Assembly (NCBI GenBank): GCA_944326725.1
Contig: CALVFA010000057.1
Span: 1-47,453 of the forward strand
Reading direction: 5' to 3'
Origin: an uncultured Elusimicrobiales bacterium
GTDB lineage: Bacteria > Elusimicrobiota > Elusimicrobia > Elusimicrobiales > Elusimicrobiaceae
DNA length: 47,453 bases
Under the pieces are notes generated by a model. It ran no database searches and was not told the origin of the DNA. It saw nothing but the letters and a program-made list of their open reading frames with translations. Shown in pieces: positions 8,457-17,225 of the stretch. Positions within the stretch are counted from its first letter, which is position 1. Each line of letters begins with the position of its first letter. The position numbers were made by a program, and so were the translations under genes.

Positions 8457-9780
8457 GGGAATCCTTTATAAACATACGCAGGCCGGTTTTGACCATAATT
8501 TCCAAATCCAGCCAAATGGAGCGGTTTTTTATATACCATACATCATAAGAAAACCGGGTAAAGGCGCTTTCAAAAGGTCTGTTTTGGGACCGGCCGGCTT
8601 TTTCAGAAGAGATTTTATAATTAGGAGGCGCTTTGAAATTAAGCTGCGCCCAGCCGGTAATGCCCGGTTTTACAATAGTGCGTATGGTGTGGTTAGGGAC
8701 TTGTTCGTTTAAGATATTCCATTCACCCACCCATAAGGGCCTGGGGCCAACTAAAGATAAGTCCCCTTTGAGCACATTGATAATTTGCGGAATCTCGTCT
8801 AATCTAAAGCGCCGCAACCAAGCCCCGGTGCGGGTGATTTCTTCTTTGTCAGATTCCTGGTTTTGTTGTTTGATGGTGCGGAATTTGTAAATAGTAATGA
8901 TTTTCCCCATATACCCCACGCGTTTTTGGGTGAAAATGGGTTTCTCTTGGTCCAAACATTTAATTGCCAGCCAAATGACTGCCCCTATAGGCACCAAGAA
9001 AGGAAGCATAATAACAGTCAAAGCCAAATCTAAAAAGCGTTTGAGCATATTGTAGGTGGTGCTTTCGCGGCGGTTGCCAATGCCGCGCAGCAGCCACATG
9101 CCGTCATTAATGCTTTCGCGGGAAACGCGGCGGAAAATTTGCTCAAAAATGTTAAAATCCGTATCTACGCAGGCCCCTTTGGAAATAAATTTCTCGGAAA
9201 TGATATTCCAGGCCTCCGGTTTGTCGGAGAATAATTTGCTTCCTACTACCACAAAATCCAAGTTGCGCAGAGAATAGTTTTTATCGGCTGAAGGCTCCTG
9301 TTCTTTGGCGCGGATAGAAAAGCCTTTGGAAGAGGCTGCTTCTGCCGCAATATCGTCCAATGTCTGACTTTGTCCAAACAGCAACAGATTGACTTTGGAA
9401 AAGTCCATTTGGAAATAGGTCTTGCGCACCCAATAGATATATATGAAGTACATCAATAGTACTGCCATCAGAATAGCTTTGGGTGTAAGCAGCGGTAAGC
9501 GGCCGGAAAGGAAATAAAAAAAACAGACGGAGAGAAATGTAGAGAGCAAAAAAGCCAATATCAGCGATTTATAGCTGAGAAATTGTTTGCGCAGCGCTTT
9601 GAAGTCGTAAAAAGAAAACAGCCACAAAGCAAATGTACAAAAGGCAAACACAAAGACAAAAACTTTGCAGTTGTTAATATAAGTAATCCAGTCAATATGA
9701 AGCTTGCGTATAGCAATAGCTATAAACAGAATGGTAAAAAATGCCAAAAAATCCAATAGAAGGAAAAACCGGCGTTTCAT
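8443..9780 (-). CDS. Polyprenyl glycosylphosphotransferase (priming sugar transferase, WbaP/WcaJ type)
   Basis: Starts repeat-unit synthesis by moving a sugar-1-phosphate from a UDP-sugar to undecaprenyl phosphate at the inner membrane. 445 aa: four N-terminal transmembrane helices (roughly residues 5-115), a soluble CoA-binding-like middle domain (FGQSQTLDDI..VVVGSKLF), another membrane segment near residue 240 (LALTVIMLPFLVPIGAVIW), and the PF02397 catalytic domain with KFRTI, RRFRLDEIPQIINVLKGDLSLVGPRP and KPGITGWAQ. The start chosen is the ATG at 9780, which overlaps the epimerase stop as ATGA; an ATG 21 nt upstream is also open. The sugar, hexose or N-acetylhexosamine, cannot be told from sequence. 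Confidence 0.92.
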   Translation of the reverse strand: MKRRFFLLLDFLAFFTILFIAIAIRKLHIDWITYINNCKVFVFVFAFCTFALWLFSFYDFKALRKQFLSYKSLILAFLLSTFLSVCFFYFLSGRLPLLTPKAILMAVLLMYFIYIYWVRKTYFQMDFSKVNLLLFGQSQTLDDIAAEAASSKGFSIRAKEQEPSADKNYSLRNLDFVVVGSKLFSDKPEAWNIISEKFISKGACVDTDFNIFEQIFRRVSRESINDGMWLLRGIGNRRESTTYNMLKRFLDLALTVIMLPFLVPIGAVIWLAIKCLDQEKPIFTQKRVGYMGKIITIYKFRTIKQQNQESDKEEITRTGAWLRRFRLDEIPQIINVLKGDLSLVGPRPLWVGEWNILNEQVPNHTIRTIVKPGITGWAQLNFKAPPNYKISSEKAGRSQNRPFESAFTRFSYDVWYIKNRSIWLDLEIMVKTGLRMFIKDSHVAS

Positions 9781-10706
9781 TGTTTTTCTTGGTGCTCCCA
9801 CATTTGTTTTAACCCCACTTCCAAAGAGACGGCCGGGGTATACCCTTGGCTGGCTAATTTGGAAATATCGGCTGATGAGAGTTTGACATCGCCGGCCCGT
9901 TTAGGGCGAAACACCCGCTCCAACGGCCGGCCGGCTATTTTTTCTATCGTATCAGCTAATTGCAAGAGGGAATATGTTTTGCCGCTGGCTACATTGTAAA
10001 TTTCCCCCGGCTGGGCTTTAAGCGCCGCTATCAGGTTGGCTTGCACCACATCGCTGACATGTACAAAATCGCGGCTTTGTTGTCCGTCCCAATCTATGCC
10101 TAAAGGGGCCCCTTGGCGGGCCAGCTGCATAAATTTAGCAATGACTGCCGCATAGGCGGAGTTGGGGTTCTGCCCGTCGCCAAACACATTAAAGTAGCGC
10201 AGCGCCACCGTTTCCAATCCATATAAACGGAAATACATTTGGCAGAGTTCTGCTCCCATTTGTTTAGACAAAGCGTAAGGGGATTGGCAGTCTACGGGGC
10301 TGGTTTCCCTATAGGGCAAATCTTCCCCATTGCCATATACCGCACTGGAAGAGGCAAAAACCACCCGTTTCACCCCTGCCCGGCGCGATTCTTCTAGAAT
10401 TAGAGCCGTCCCTTGCACATTAATTTGCATTGTTTCCAGGGGTTTTTCCATAGATTCTGCTACGGATACCAAAGCGGCGTGGTGCAATACATAGTCTGCG
10501 CCGATTATAGCTTGGCGTACGGCGGCCGTATCCTGGATATCTCCGGTGATGAGTTGAATCTGCTCTTCTACCCCGGCCAAGTTTTCCCGGCGTCCAGATG
10601 AGAAATTATCTAAAACGCGCACCCGCTGCCCTAGGCGGAGCAGTTCTTTGACCAAATGGGAACCGATAAAGCCGGCTCCTCCCGTGATAAGCCATGTTTG
10701 TGGCAT
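9777..10706 (-). CDS. NAD-dependent UDP-sugar epimerase (WbpP/GalE-like SDR)
   Basis: Extended short-chain dehydrogenase of 309 aa. It has the Rossmann motif TGGAGFIGSH near the N-terminus, the SSSAVYG catalytic Ser/Thr segment, and YALSK (YxxxK). The segment YFNVFGDGQNPNSAYAAVIAKFM resembles WbpP-type UDP-GlcNAc C4-epimerases, and RDFVHVSDVV is the usual nucleotide-sugar binding block. It most likely makes UDP-galactose or UDP-GalNAc. Galactose would also feed the UDP-galactopyranose mutase encoded at 21.5 kb. The ATG at 10706 (MPQTWLITGG) is preferred over the ATG at 10730 because AGGGA lies ten bases before it and the Rossmann fold starts directly after it. First gene of the minus-strand priming operon. 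Confidence 0.88.
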   Translation of the reverse strand: MPQTWLITGGAGFIGSHLVKELLRLGQRVRVLDNFSSGRRENLAGVEEQIQLITGDIQDTAAVRQAIIGADYVLHHAALVSVAESMEKPLETMQINVQGTALILEESRRAGVKRVVFASSSAVYGNGEDLPYRETSPVDCQSPYALSKQMGAELCQMYFRLYGLETVALRYFNVFGDGQNPNSAYAAVIAKFMQLARQGAPLGIDWDGQQSRDFVHVSDVVQANLIAALKAQPGEIYNVASGKTYSLLQLADTIEKIAGRPLERVFRPKRAGDVKLSSADISKLASQGYTPAVSLEVGLKQMWEHQEKQ

Positions 10707-10738
10707 AGAAAAGATTTCCCTTGTCATCATATAAACTA

Positions 10739-10819
10739 ATTATACTAAATACAGTAGACCACTGGGGCAAAAAGCAGAGCAGTATAAGTCTATTTCATAG
10801 TGGCCTAAAATGGTATAAT
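10739..10819. promoter_or_regulatory. Divergent promoter region of the polysaccharide locus
   Basis: Minus strand: TATAAT at 10744-10739, 32 nt before the epimerase ATG. Plus strand: TATAAT at 10814-10819, 18 nt before the ATG at 10838 of the 11.7-kb glycosyltransferase operon. Neither has a convincing -35 box; activator dependence is possible. The two boxes are about 70 bp apart, so both arms could be controlled together. Confidence 0.5.
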
Positions 10820-10837
10820 TTAAACTGGTTACTTATT

Positions 10838-11665
10838 ATGAATACGGTATACCCTTCTTTTTCTGTGTTGATGTCCGTATACGCCAAAGACAATCCGGAT
10901 TGGGTAGCTCAGGCTTTGGAAAGCGTGCTGAGCAATACGGTCTGCCCTGCGGAAGTAGTGGTAGTGCAGGACGGCCCTGTGCCGCAAACAATCAGCCGGG
11001 TGTTGGCAGAGTATATGGGGAAATACCCCCAGATTAAACGGGTGCCGCTGCCGCAAAATATGGGGCTGGGTATGGCACTGCAGAAAGGGCTGGAGGCGTG
11101 TTCCTGTGAGTGGGTGGCCCGTATGGACTCCGACGATATTTCTTTGCCGGACCGTTTTGAAAAACAATTGGCGCGCTTGGCCCAAGAGCCGGAACTGGCC
11201 GTTTTAGGCGGGGCGATAGAGGAAGTAGACGCAGAGAGCTTGCAGCCGGTGGCGCTTCGGCGGGTGCCTTGCGGGGACGCGGAATGTAAAAAGTTTTTAA
11301 AAACCCGCAGCCCCTTTAATCATGTAACAGTCATGTTTAAGAAAAGCGCAGTATGGCAGGCCGGCGGTTATCAGCCTTTTCACTTGATGGAAGACTATTA
11401 TTTGTGGGCCCGTTGTGCCGCGCAAGGGCTTGTTTTTGGGAATTTGGCGGATATTTTGGTTAGAGTGCGGGTCAATCCGTCCATGTACGGCCGGCGCGGC
11501 GGGTGGCAGTATTTTAAGAGCAATAAAGCCTTGTCTGCCCAATTGCGGCGGCTGGGTTTGATTGGCTGGGGAACCTATCTTTTTAACTTGAGCGTGCGCT
11601 TTTGCGTACAGGTGCTAATGCCGAATCAGCTGCGTAAAATTTTTTATAAAAAAGCCTTAAGATGA
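10838..11665 (+). CDS. Family 2 glycosyltransferase
   Basis: 275-aa GT-A fold transferase without membrane anchors. N-terminal FSVLMSVYAKDNPDWVAQALESVL and VVVVQDGPVP bind the nucleotide sugar. The metal-binding DxD is in ARMDSDDISLPDRFEKQ, and MEDYYLWARCAAQG supplies the acceptor-side acidic residues, as in WaaE/LgtA-like enzymes. The upstream in-frame ATG at 10721 would extend across the promoter and adds no conserved sequence, so the start is placed at 10838. First gene of the long plus-strand assembly operon; its stop overlaps the next start (ATGA). Confidence 0.9.
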   Translation: MNTVYPSFSVLMSVYAKDNPDWVAQALESVLSNTVCPAEVVVVQDGPVPQTISRVLAEYMGKYPQIKRVPLPQNMGLGMALQKGLEACSCEWVARMDSDDISLPDRFEKQLARLAQEPELAVLGGAIEEVDAESLQPVALRRVPCGDAECKKFLKTRSPFNHVTVMFKKSAVWQAGGYQPFHLMEDYYLWARCAAQGLVFGNLADILVRVRVNPSMYGRRGGWQYFKSNKALSAQLRRLGLIGWGTYLFNLSVRFCVQVLMPNQLRKIFYKKALR

Positions 11666-12753
11666 CTAAAAAAAACATTGGGATATTAACCCATTACCAA
11701 GTACACAATCATGGCGCGGTGCTGCAGCTCTATGGGCTGTACCATACGCTGCAAAACCTGGGCCTAGCCCCTTGTGTGCTGACATATCAGAAAAATTTTG
11801 ATTTTATAGACCCCGCCTTAAAAAATAAATATACCTTTTCTTTAAAATCGGTCCCGTTTTATGTGCGGTATTTGTTTCAGCAGGGGCTGGCTAAAACTTG
11901 GTTTAATTTCTACAAAAACCGCCGGCTGGGGCAGTTTAAGAAACGGCACTTTTTATTTACCGCATGGCAGACGCCGCTGGACTGCGCGGTGGTGGGAAGT
12001 GATGAAGTTTTTTCCCTGGAAGCAGGCATCAACCGTATGATGTATGGCTATGGCGTGCAGAGCGGGCGGATTTTCTCTTATGCGGCCAGCTTTGGGCAGA
12101 CGGGTATTAGAGACATAGAACAGAAAGGCTGCCGGGATATCCTGGCAGCCGGGCTGAAAAAATTTAGCCATATTTGCGTGCGGGATCAGGCTTCTGCTGA
12201 AACGGTTGAAAATTTAATCGGGCAAAAACCCGTCATTCATTTTGATCCGGTTTTGCTGTACGGATTTGAAAAGGAACTTGCAAACAGTTCTTTTTGCCCG
12301 CCCCGAGCGCCGTATTTGGTGGTGTACGCTTATGACAACCATCTAAATACGCCGCAAGAAGTGGCGGCGGTGCGCAGCTATGCCCGCGCGCATCATTTGA
12401 AAATAATTTCTCCCGGATTTTATCACGCTTGGGCGGACCGTAACTTAAATGTGGACCCCTTGGAGTTGTTGCAAGTATTTAAGCACGCGGCCTGTGTGGT
12501 GACGGATACCTTCCATGGCAGCGTATTGTCTATTTTAACCAATCGGCCTTTTGCCGCTTGTGTGCGGGAAATGAACCAAAACAAATTAGGCTTTTTGTTG
12601 GACTCTTTAGGGGTGGGGCAAGCCCGCATGAGCTCATGGGAGGCCGTGCCGGAGATTTTATCCCGGCAGTGGGACTGGCGCACTGTGAATGAAAATATAC
12701 AGCGCGAGCGGGCCGGGGCGCTTTCGTACGTAAAAGAGGCTTTGTATGACTAA
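11662..12753 (+). CDS. Polysaccharide pyruvyl transferase family protein (PF04230)
   Basis: 363 aa. N-terminal NIGILTHYQVHNHGAVLQLYGLYHTL is the family's typical start; VVGSDEVF and FSYAASFG follow near residues 110-140. The C-terminal half contains VVTDTFHGSVLSILTNRPF, the conserved DxFHG motif. Characterised members (CsaB, WcaK, ExoV) put a pyruvate ketal on a sugar; many EPS-locus relatives are untested. In many gut bacteria this gene sits directly before an F420-dehydrogenase-beta-like gene, exactly as here (8-nt overlap). Substrate unknown. Confidence 0.88.
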   Translation: MTKKNIGILTHYQVHNHGAVLQLYGLYHTLQNLGLAPCVLTYQKNFDFIDPALKNKYTFSLKSVPFYVRYLFQQGLAKTWFNFYKNRRLGQFKKRHFLFTAWQTPLDCAVVGSDEVFSLEAGINRMMYGYGVQSGRIFSYAASFGQTGIRDIEQKGCRDILAAGLKKFSHICVRDQASAETVENLIGQKPVIHFDPVLLYGFEKELANSSFCPPRAPYLVVYAYDNHLNTPQEVAAVRSYARAHHLKIISPGFYHAWADRNLNVDPLELLQVFKHAACVVTDTFHGSVLSILTNRPFAACVREMNQNKLGFLLDSLGVGQARMSSWEAVPEILSRQWDWRTVNENIQRERAGALSYVKEALYD

Positions 12754-13918
12754 CTGTGTGGAATATCCAGCCCCATGCACAGGTTGCGGCGTATGCCGGG
12801 CCGTTTGCCCGGCGGAGGCCATTAGTTTAAAGGTAGATGCAGAAGGTTTTTGGACGGCGGTGTTAAATAAAGCCCAATGTATTGGCTGCCGCAAGTGCCT
12901 TTGCGTATGTCCTAAAATTGAGCAAAACTTCCCCGCTTCTGCCTCGTTTGACAGTTTGCCTCTCTATGCTCTGCATAGCCAGGACCCGGCGGAGCAGGCC
13001 AGTTCTTCCAGCGGGGCAATCGCAGCTGAAATTACAAAATGGGCTTTTGCAAACGGTTATAAAGCGGCCGGAGTCATTTATAATTATCAACGGCAATGCG
13101 CCGAAACGGTAATAGCGGAAACCCCGGCAGAAGCGGTGGCTTTTAAAGGTTCTAAGTATTTACAAAGCGACAGTGCCGCCGCTTTTGAACAAATTTTAAA
13201 ACGGAAAGACAAACTGGTGGTTTTTGGTACCCCTTGCCAAATAGCGGCACTGCATTTGGCGGCGCAGGCTGCCGGGCGGCGCAACGAATTGGTATTGGTG
13301 GATTTTTTCTGTCATGGGGTGCCGTCATATGGGTTATGGAAGGCTTTTTTGGAGCAACAGCCCGCGCCGGTTAAACAGATACATTTTCGGAGCAAGCGGC
13401 GCGGCTGGCATAGTTATACTATGGAAATTAACGGGCAAACAATACCCCAAGCCCAAAATCCGTTTTATGCTTTGTTTTTTAGTGACTTGCTGTTAGGGCG
13501 TGCATGCTATGCGTGTGCCAGCAGGAAGAGCTTCGCTTTTGCCGATATCCGCTTGGGGGATTTTTGGGGCAGTCCGTTTGACTTGCGCGAGGACGGCATC
13601 AGCGCCGTATGCGCCATAAGCGCCAAGGGGCGGGAAATTATTTCTGCTTTAATGGCTCAAAAACAACTGGTGGCTTTGCCGGCCAATCATACCGTCTGTC
13701 AACGGGCGCAAGCGGCTTTTAGAGATACCCCGCTGCGCAGCGACAGAAGAGATTTTTATTTACGGCGTCTAGCTCAAAAGACGCCGCTGACGCAGCTGTG
13801 GGCCCAATACCAGCGGGGCGGTGGTTTCTTTAAGAAATATGCCAAACGCTTTTTATTTTCGTGCCCGCGTATAGCCGGCTTGGTCAGGTATTTTTTTCAC
13901 AGGAGTCAAGGATATTAA
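12746..13918 (+). CDS. F420 hydrogenase/dehydrogenase beta-subunit-like Fe-S protein of the polysaccharide locus
   Basis: 390 aa. The N-terminus holds a 2[4Fe-4S] ferredoxin: CxxCxxCxxxCP at C11/C14/C17/C21 and again at C45/C48/C51/C55. The rest matches the FrhB/FdhB N and C domains: SSSSGAIAAEITKWA, FKGSKYLQSD, VVFGTPCQIAAL, FFCHGVPSYGLWKAFL, and RLGDFWG. It is a flavin/Fe-S redox protein. Homologues paired with pyruvyl-transferase-like genes recur in exopolysaccharide loci of anaerobes, where the reaction is not established; use of true F420 is not implied. Overlap with the preceding gene suggests the two products work on the same sugar. Confidence 0.88.
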   Translation: MTNCVEYPAPCTGCGVCRAVCPAEAISLKVDAEGFWTAVLNKAQCIGCRKCLCVCPKIEQNFPASASFDSLPLYALHSQDPAEQASSSSGAIAAEITKWAFANGYKAAGVIYNYQRQCAETVIAETPAEAVAFKGSKYLQSDSAAAFEQILKRKDKLVVFGTPCQIAALHLAAQAAGRRNELVLVDFFCHGVPSYGLWKAFLEQQPAPVKQIHFRSKRRGWHSYTMEINGQTIPQAQNPFYALFFSDLLLGRACYACASRKSFAFADIRLGDFWGSPFDLREDGISAVCAISAKGREIISALMAQKQLVALPANHTVCQRAQAAFRDTPLRSDRRDFYLRRLAQKTPLTQLWAQYQRGGGFFKKYAKRFLFSCPRIAGLVRYFFHRSQGY

Positions 13919-13919
13919 G

Positions 13920-15011
13920 ATGTCTTCTCCCGTCCGTATTTTACAGATTTTATCCAGTGTAGGCAAAAACAGCGGTATTGCCAGCGTGGTGCTTAATTGG
14001 CACCGCCGGCTGGACCGTTCCCGTTTTCAGTTTGATTATTTGCTGTTTTTGCGTTACCCGGAAAACGAAAGTTTTGAATCAGAAATAAAACAACTGGGCG
14101 GGCGGATACATTATCTGCCGTTAAAAGGGCGTGTGCCCGGAATATCTTTTTTCCGGGATAGCTATCGTTTTTTTAAAGAGCATAATTATCCGGTTGTGCA
14201 CTCCCATGTTGTCCACTTAAGCTTGTTTTTTTATCCGCTGGCTAAGTATTTGGGCAAGCCTAAAATTATCCAACATGCGCATAGCACCCGGTGGAGTGAT
14301 AAAAAATTAAATGCTGTGCGCAATTATTTGTGCCTGCACAGCGTGTGGCCGTTGATTGACTGTCGGCTCGCTTGCTCGGACATGACAGGCAAGGATTTTT
14401 ATAAAAAAAATTATACGGTCATTAATAATGGCATTGATTTAGCCGCCTTTCGTTTTAACCCTCAGATTCGGGAACAAAAACGGGCCGAACTGCAGCTGCA
14501 GGGCAAATTGGTCGTGGGACACATCGGGCGGTTTGAAATACCCAAAAACCATTTTTTCCTTATAGACATTTTTGAGCAAATCCACCGCCGGCAGCCCAAT
14601 GCCGTTTTGTTGCTGCTTGGGAAAGGGAGCCGTTTTGAAGCGGTGCAAAAATACGTCCGCGGCAAAAACCTGCAAAAAGAAGTATTCTTTTTGGGGGTGC
14701 GCAACGATGTGAGCGATTGGTTGCAGGCGATGGACATTTTTTTGCTTCCTTCTTTATTTGAAGGGTTGCCTGTGGTGGGGGTGGAAGCCCAAGCAGCGGG
14801 CTTGCCCTGCGTGTTTGCAGACACCATTACTCCGGAAGTGTTGTTGGGCAACGCCCGGCAGGTATCTTTGGCCCAAACTGCTGCACATTGGGCGGACATT
14901 GCGCTGGAAATGGCGTCGCAAGGGCGGAAAACCACGGACGCTTTAACAAATTTTGATATTGGCAAAACAACGGAAAAATTAAGCCATATATATGAAAAAT
15001 TCTGCGGATAA
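13920..15011 (+). CDS. Family 4 glycosyltransferase (EpsF-like)
   Basis: 363-aa retaining GT-B transferase. The N-terminal acceptor domain begins RILQILSSVGKNSGIASVVLNWHRRLD. The C-terminal donor domain has VGHIGRFEIPKNHFFLIDIF, LLLLGKGSRFE and the conserved E-x7-E element within SLFEGLPVVGVEAQAAGLP. It starts 1 nt after the previous stop with an AAGGA upstream. It is close in layout to the next gene (a second GT4), so the two may be old duplicates with different acceptors. Cytoplasmic-face repeat-unit assembly is inferred from context. Confidence 0.9.
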   Translation: MSSPVRILQILSSVGKNSGIASVVLNWHRRLDRSRFQFDYLLFLRYPENESFESEIKQLGGRIHYLPLKGRVPGISFFRDSYRFFKEHNYPVVHSHVVHLSLFFYPLAKYLGKPKIIQHAHSTRWSDKKLNAVRNYLCLHSVWPLIDCRLACSDMTGKDFYKKNYTVINNGIDLAAFRFNPQIREQKRAELQLQGKLVVGHIGRFEIPKNHFFLIDIFEQIHRRQPNAVLLLLGKGSRFEAVQKYVRGKNLQKEVFFLGVRNDVSDWLQAMDIFLLPSLFEGLPVVGVEAQAAGLPCVFADTITPEVLLGNARQVSLAQTAAHWADIALEMASQGRKTTDALTNFDIGKTTEKLSHIYEKFCG

Positions 15012-16104
15012 ACCTATTAGGGTATTGCATATTTTAGAGACCTTAGACCGCGCGGGAATAGAAACCTTTTTAATGAACATCTACCGCAGCATAGACCGGG
15101 ACAAGGTTCAATTTGATTTTTTAACCCTGCGTACAGACCCACATTTTGATTATGAAGATGAAATCAAAGCGTTGGGGGGGCGGGTGTTACGCTATAAAAG
15201 AATAGGCTCTAAATTCATAGATCATACGTATAACATTTGCTCCACACTGAAAAAGCAGGGGCCGTACCAGGCAGTGCACGTGCATTATGGCAATTTTAAT
15301 GGCTGGGCCTGCTTTTTGGCGTGGTGCTGCCGGGTGCCGGTGCGTGTTTCCCATTGCCATATTATGGTGGCCCCTTTGCAGAAGGATAAATTAAAGTGGG
15401 GCTATCATTGGCTGTTTCGGAAAATGATTGGCTGGTTTTCTACCCACCGGCTGGCGTGCTCCAGCCCATGCGGGGAAACTTTATATCCCCCATTTGATTT
15501 TCGCGTGATAGAAAACGGGACAGATTTAGCGCGTTTTCGCTATCGCCCGGAAATAAGGGAAAAAGTGCGCCGCCAATGGCAGCTGCAAGAGGAAATTCTT
15601 ATTTTGCATACGGGGCGGTTGGAAGAAGAAAAAAATCAGCTTTTTCTAATAGATATCGCCAAATGTCTGCAGCAGCGTGGCGTGCGCTTTCGGATGTTTT
15701 TTTTAGGGAAAGGCAGCATGCAGAACGCCTTAAAACAAAAGGCCGCCGAAGCCGCCGTAACAGCAGAAGTTTCTTTGCTAGGGGTGCGTGCGGATTTGCC
15801 GGAGCTATTGCAAGCGGCCGACATTTATGTAATGCCCTCCACGCGGGAAGCATTGGGCCTTTCGGCCATAGAGGCGCAGGCGGCGGGATTGCCCTGTTTG
15901 CTTTCGGAAGCGTTCCCTCCAAAAGCTTGTGTATGTAATACGCGTGTTTTGTCTTTGCAGCATGGGCCTGCCGTATGGGCGGAAACTTTATTGCAAATGC
16001 TTGCAGGTTTTGAACGGAAAGATGAAACCGCTGCTTTGGCTGAGGCAGGGTTTTCCTGCGAACAGTCAGCCAAACAATTGCAACAAATATATGAGGAAAA
16101 GTAA
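14992..16104 (+). CDS. Family 4 glycosyltransferase (EpsF-like), second copy
   Basis: 370-aa GT-B enzyme related to the preceding gene: IRVLHILETLDRAGIETFLMNIYRSID at the N-terminus, HTGRLEEEKNQLFLIDIAKCL and LGKGSMQNALK in the donor domain, and the E-x7-E motif in STREALGLSAIEAQAAGLP. Its ATG lies 20 nt inside the end of the upstream GT4 gene. The conserved HVHYGNFNG..SHCHIM segment is typical of EpsF-type transferases. Linkage and donor cannot be predicted. Confidence 0.9.
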   Translation: MKNSADKPIRVLHILETLDRAGIETFLMNIYRSIDRDKVQFDFLTLRTDPHFDYEDEIKALGGRVLRYKRIGSKFIDHTYNICSTLKKQGPYQAVHVHYGNFNGWACFLAWCCRVPVRVSHCHIMVAPLQKDKLKWGYHWLFRKMIGWFSTHRLACSSPCGETLYPPFDFRVIENGTDLARFRYRPEIREKVRRQWQLQEEILILHTGRLEEEKNQLFLIDIAKCLQQRGVRFRMFFLGKGSMQNALKQKAAEAAVTAEVSLLGVRADLPELLQAADIYVMPSTREALGLSAIEAQAAGLPCLLSEAFPPKACVCNTRVLSLQHGPAVWAETLLQMLAGFERKDETAALAEAGFSCEQSAKQLQQIYEEK

Positions 16105-16107
16105 TTT

Positions 16108-17223
16108 ATGTGGAATGCTTCTTCTTTAACCTCCTTAAACTTATTTCTCTGTTTTTTTATAGGGATTGTTACGCTGCTGCTTTGTATGCTGCGCAGCAAA
16201 GCCGATGCGGCCCGGATTTCTGCCGGTGTATTTTTTCTGTTGCTCTTCTTGTTTATGGGGTTGCGCAGCAGCAACGTGGGAACGGACGCGTTAAACTATG
16301 CCAATATGTATTTTAGTATTTCCCAAACTTCTCTGACTCAGATTTTAGCTATACCGCTGGAGAGAGGGTTCTTTGTTTGGTGTTATTTGCTGGGATTTAT
16401 TTCATCTTATTATCCGGTTTTATTTATTGCCAGCGGGCTGGTGTTTTGCTTGGTGCTCATTGCCTTTTTATACAAAGAGAACCAAAACTATTTAGGGGTG
16501 GCCTTGTTCGTTTTTGTGGCGTTAAACGGATTTGGGATTTATCTGTCGGCCTTGCGTCAATCCCTGGCGTTTAGTTTGCTGATTTTGAGCGTGCCTTTTG
16601 TGGTGCAAAAACGTTGGGTGATTTTTACCTTATTGGTGCTGCTGGCAGGACTTTTTCATACTTCGGCTTATATTTTCTTCTTAATAGTTCCTCTTTCTTT
16701 TGTTCCTTTTACTAAGAAAATAGGGTTTTTGCTGATTTTTCTTATATTACTTTCCCTTCCGTTTAGACATGTTATATTGGATTTTGCCACCTCTCTTCTA
16801 CCCCAGTATCAACATTATACGGACTATTTGTCTTCGTCTTATTTGGGGCAAATACAAGGCTTTAACCTGGGGTATCTGCTCGTTATTCTGCTAAAAGCTA
16901 TGGTGGTGGCCGCTCCATGGGCAATGGGCTTTTTAAAAGAAATTCAGAAATCGCGCCACTTGACGGTTTTGGTATGGCTGTCTGTCTTGTCTTTGGCCTT
17001 TATGGCGCTCTCTTTAGAAACCCGCATTTTTAACCGATTGGAGATGTATTTCTTCTTGTTTGCCTGCGTGTTGTACGCCAAAGCGCTAGCCTGGCTGAGA
17101 GAAAACCGTTTAAACCAAAAGTTTTTATTTTATCTTTTGGCTGTGACCGGCCCGCTGCTTATGTACCGGGTGTTTTTGTTTTGGAAAGAGCCTATTTGGG
17201 ATTATTTCTTCTTTTGGCAATAG
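16108..17223 (+). CDS. EpsG-family polysaccharide polymerase (Wzy-like)
   Basis: 371 aa, about ten to twelve membrane helices. The EpsG family markers are present: LFMGLRSSNVGTDALNYANMYF early, FVWCYLLGFIS, and GFGIYLSALRQSLAFSLLI in the middle, the conserved region around the Arg-Gln pair. EpsG-type proteins polymerise flipped repeat units in the periplasm. It lies in the middle of the assembly operon, between the GT4 pair and DUF1919, and starts 3 nt after the preceding stop. The locus has a second candidate polymerase or ligase at 26.1-27.7 kb. Confidence 0.87.
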   Translation: MWNASSLTSLNLFLCFFIGIVTLLLCMLRSKADAARISAGVFFLLLFLFMGLRSSNVGTDALNYANMYFSISQTSLTQILAIPLERGFFVWCYLLGFISSYYPVLFIASGLVFCLVLIAFLYKENQNYLGVALFVFVALNGFGIYLSALRQSLAFSLLILSVPFVVQKRWVIFTLLVLLAGLFHTSAYIFFLIVPLSFVPFTKKIGFLLIFLILLSLPFRHVILDFATSLLPQYQHYTDYLSSSYLGQIQGFNLGYLLVILLKAMVVAAPWAMGFLKEIQKSRHLTVLVWLSVLSLAFMALSLETRIFNRLEMYFFLFACVLYAKALAWLRENRLNQKFLFYLLAVTGPLLMYRVFLFWKEPIWDYFFFWQ

Positions 17224-17225
17224 AT

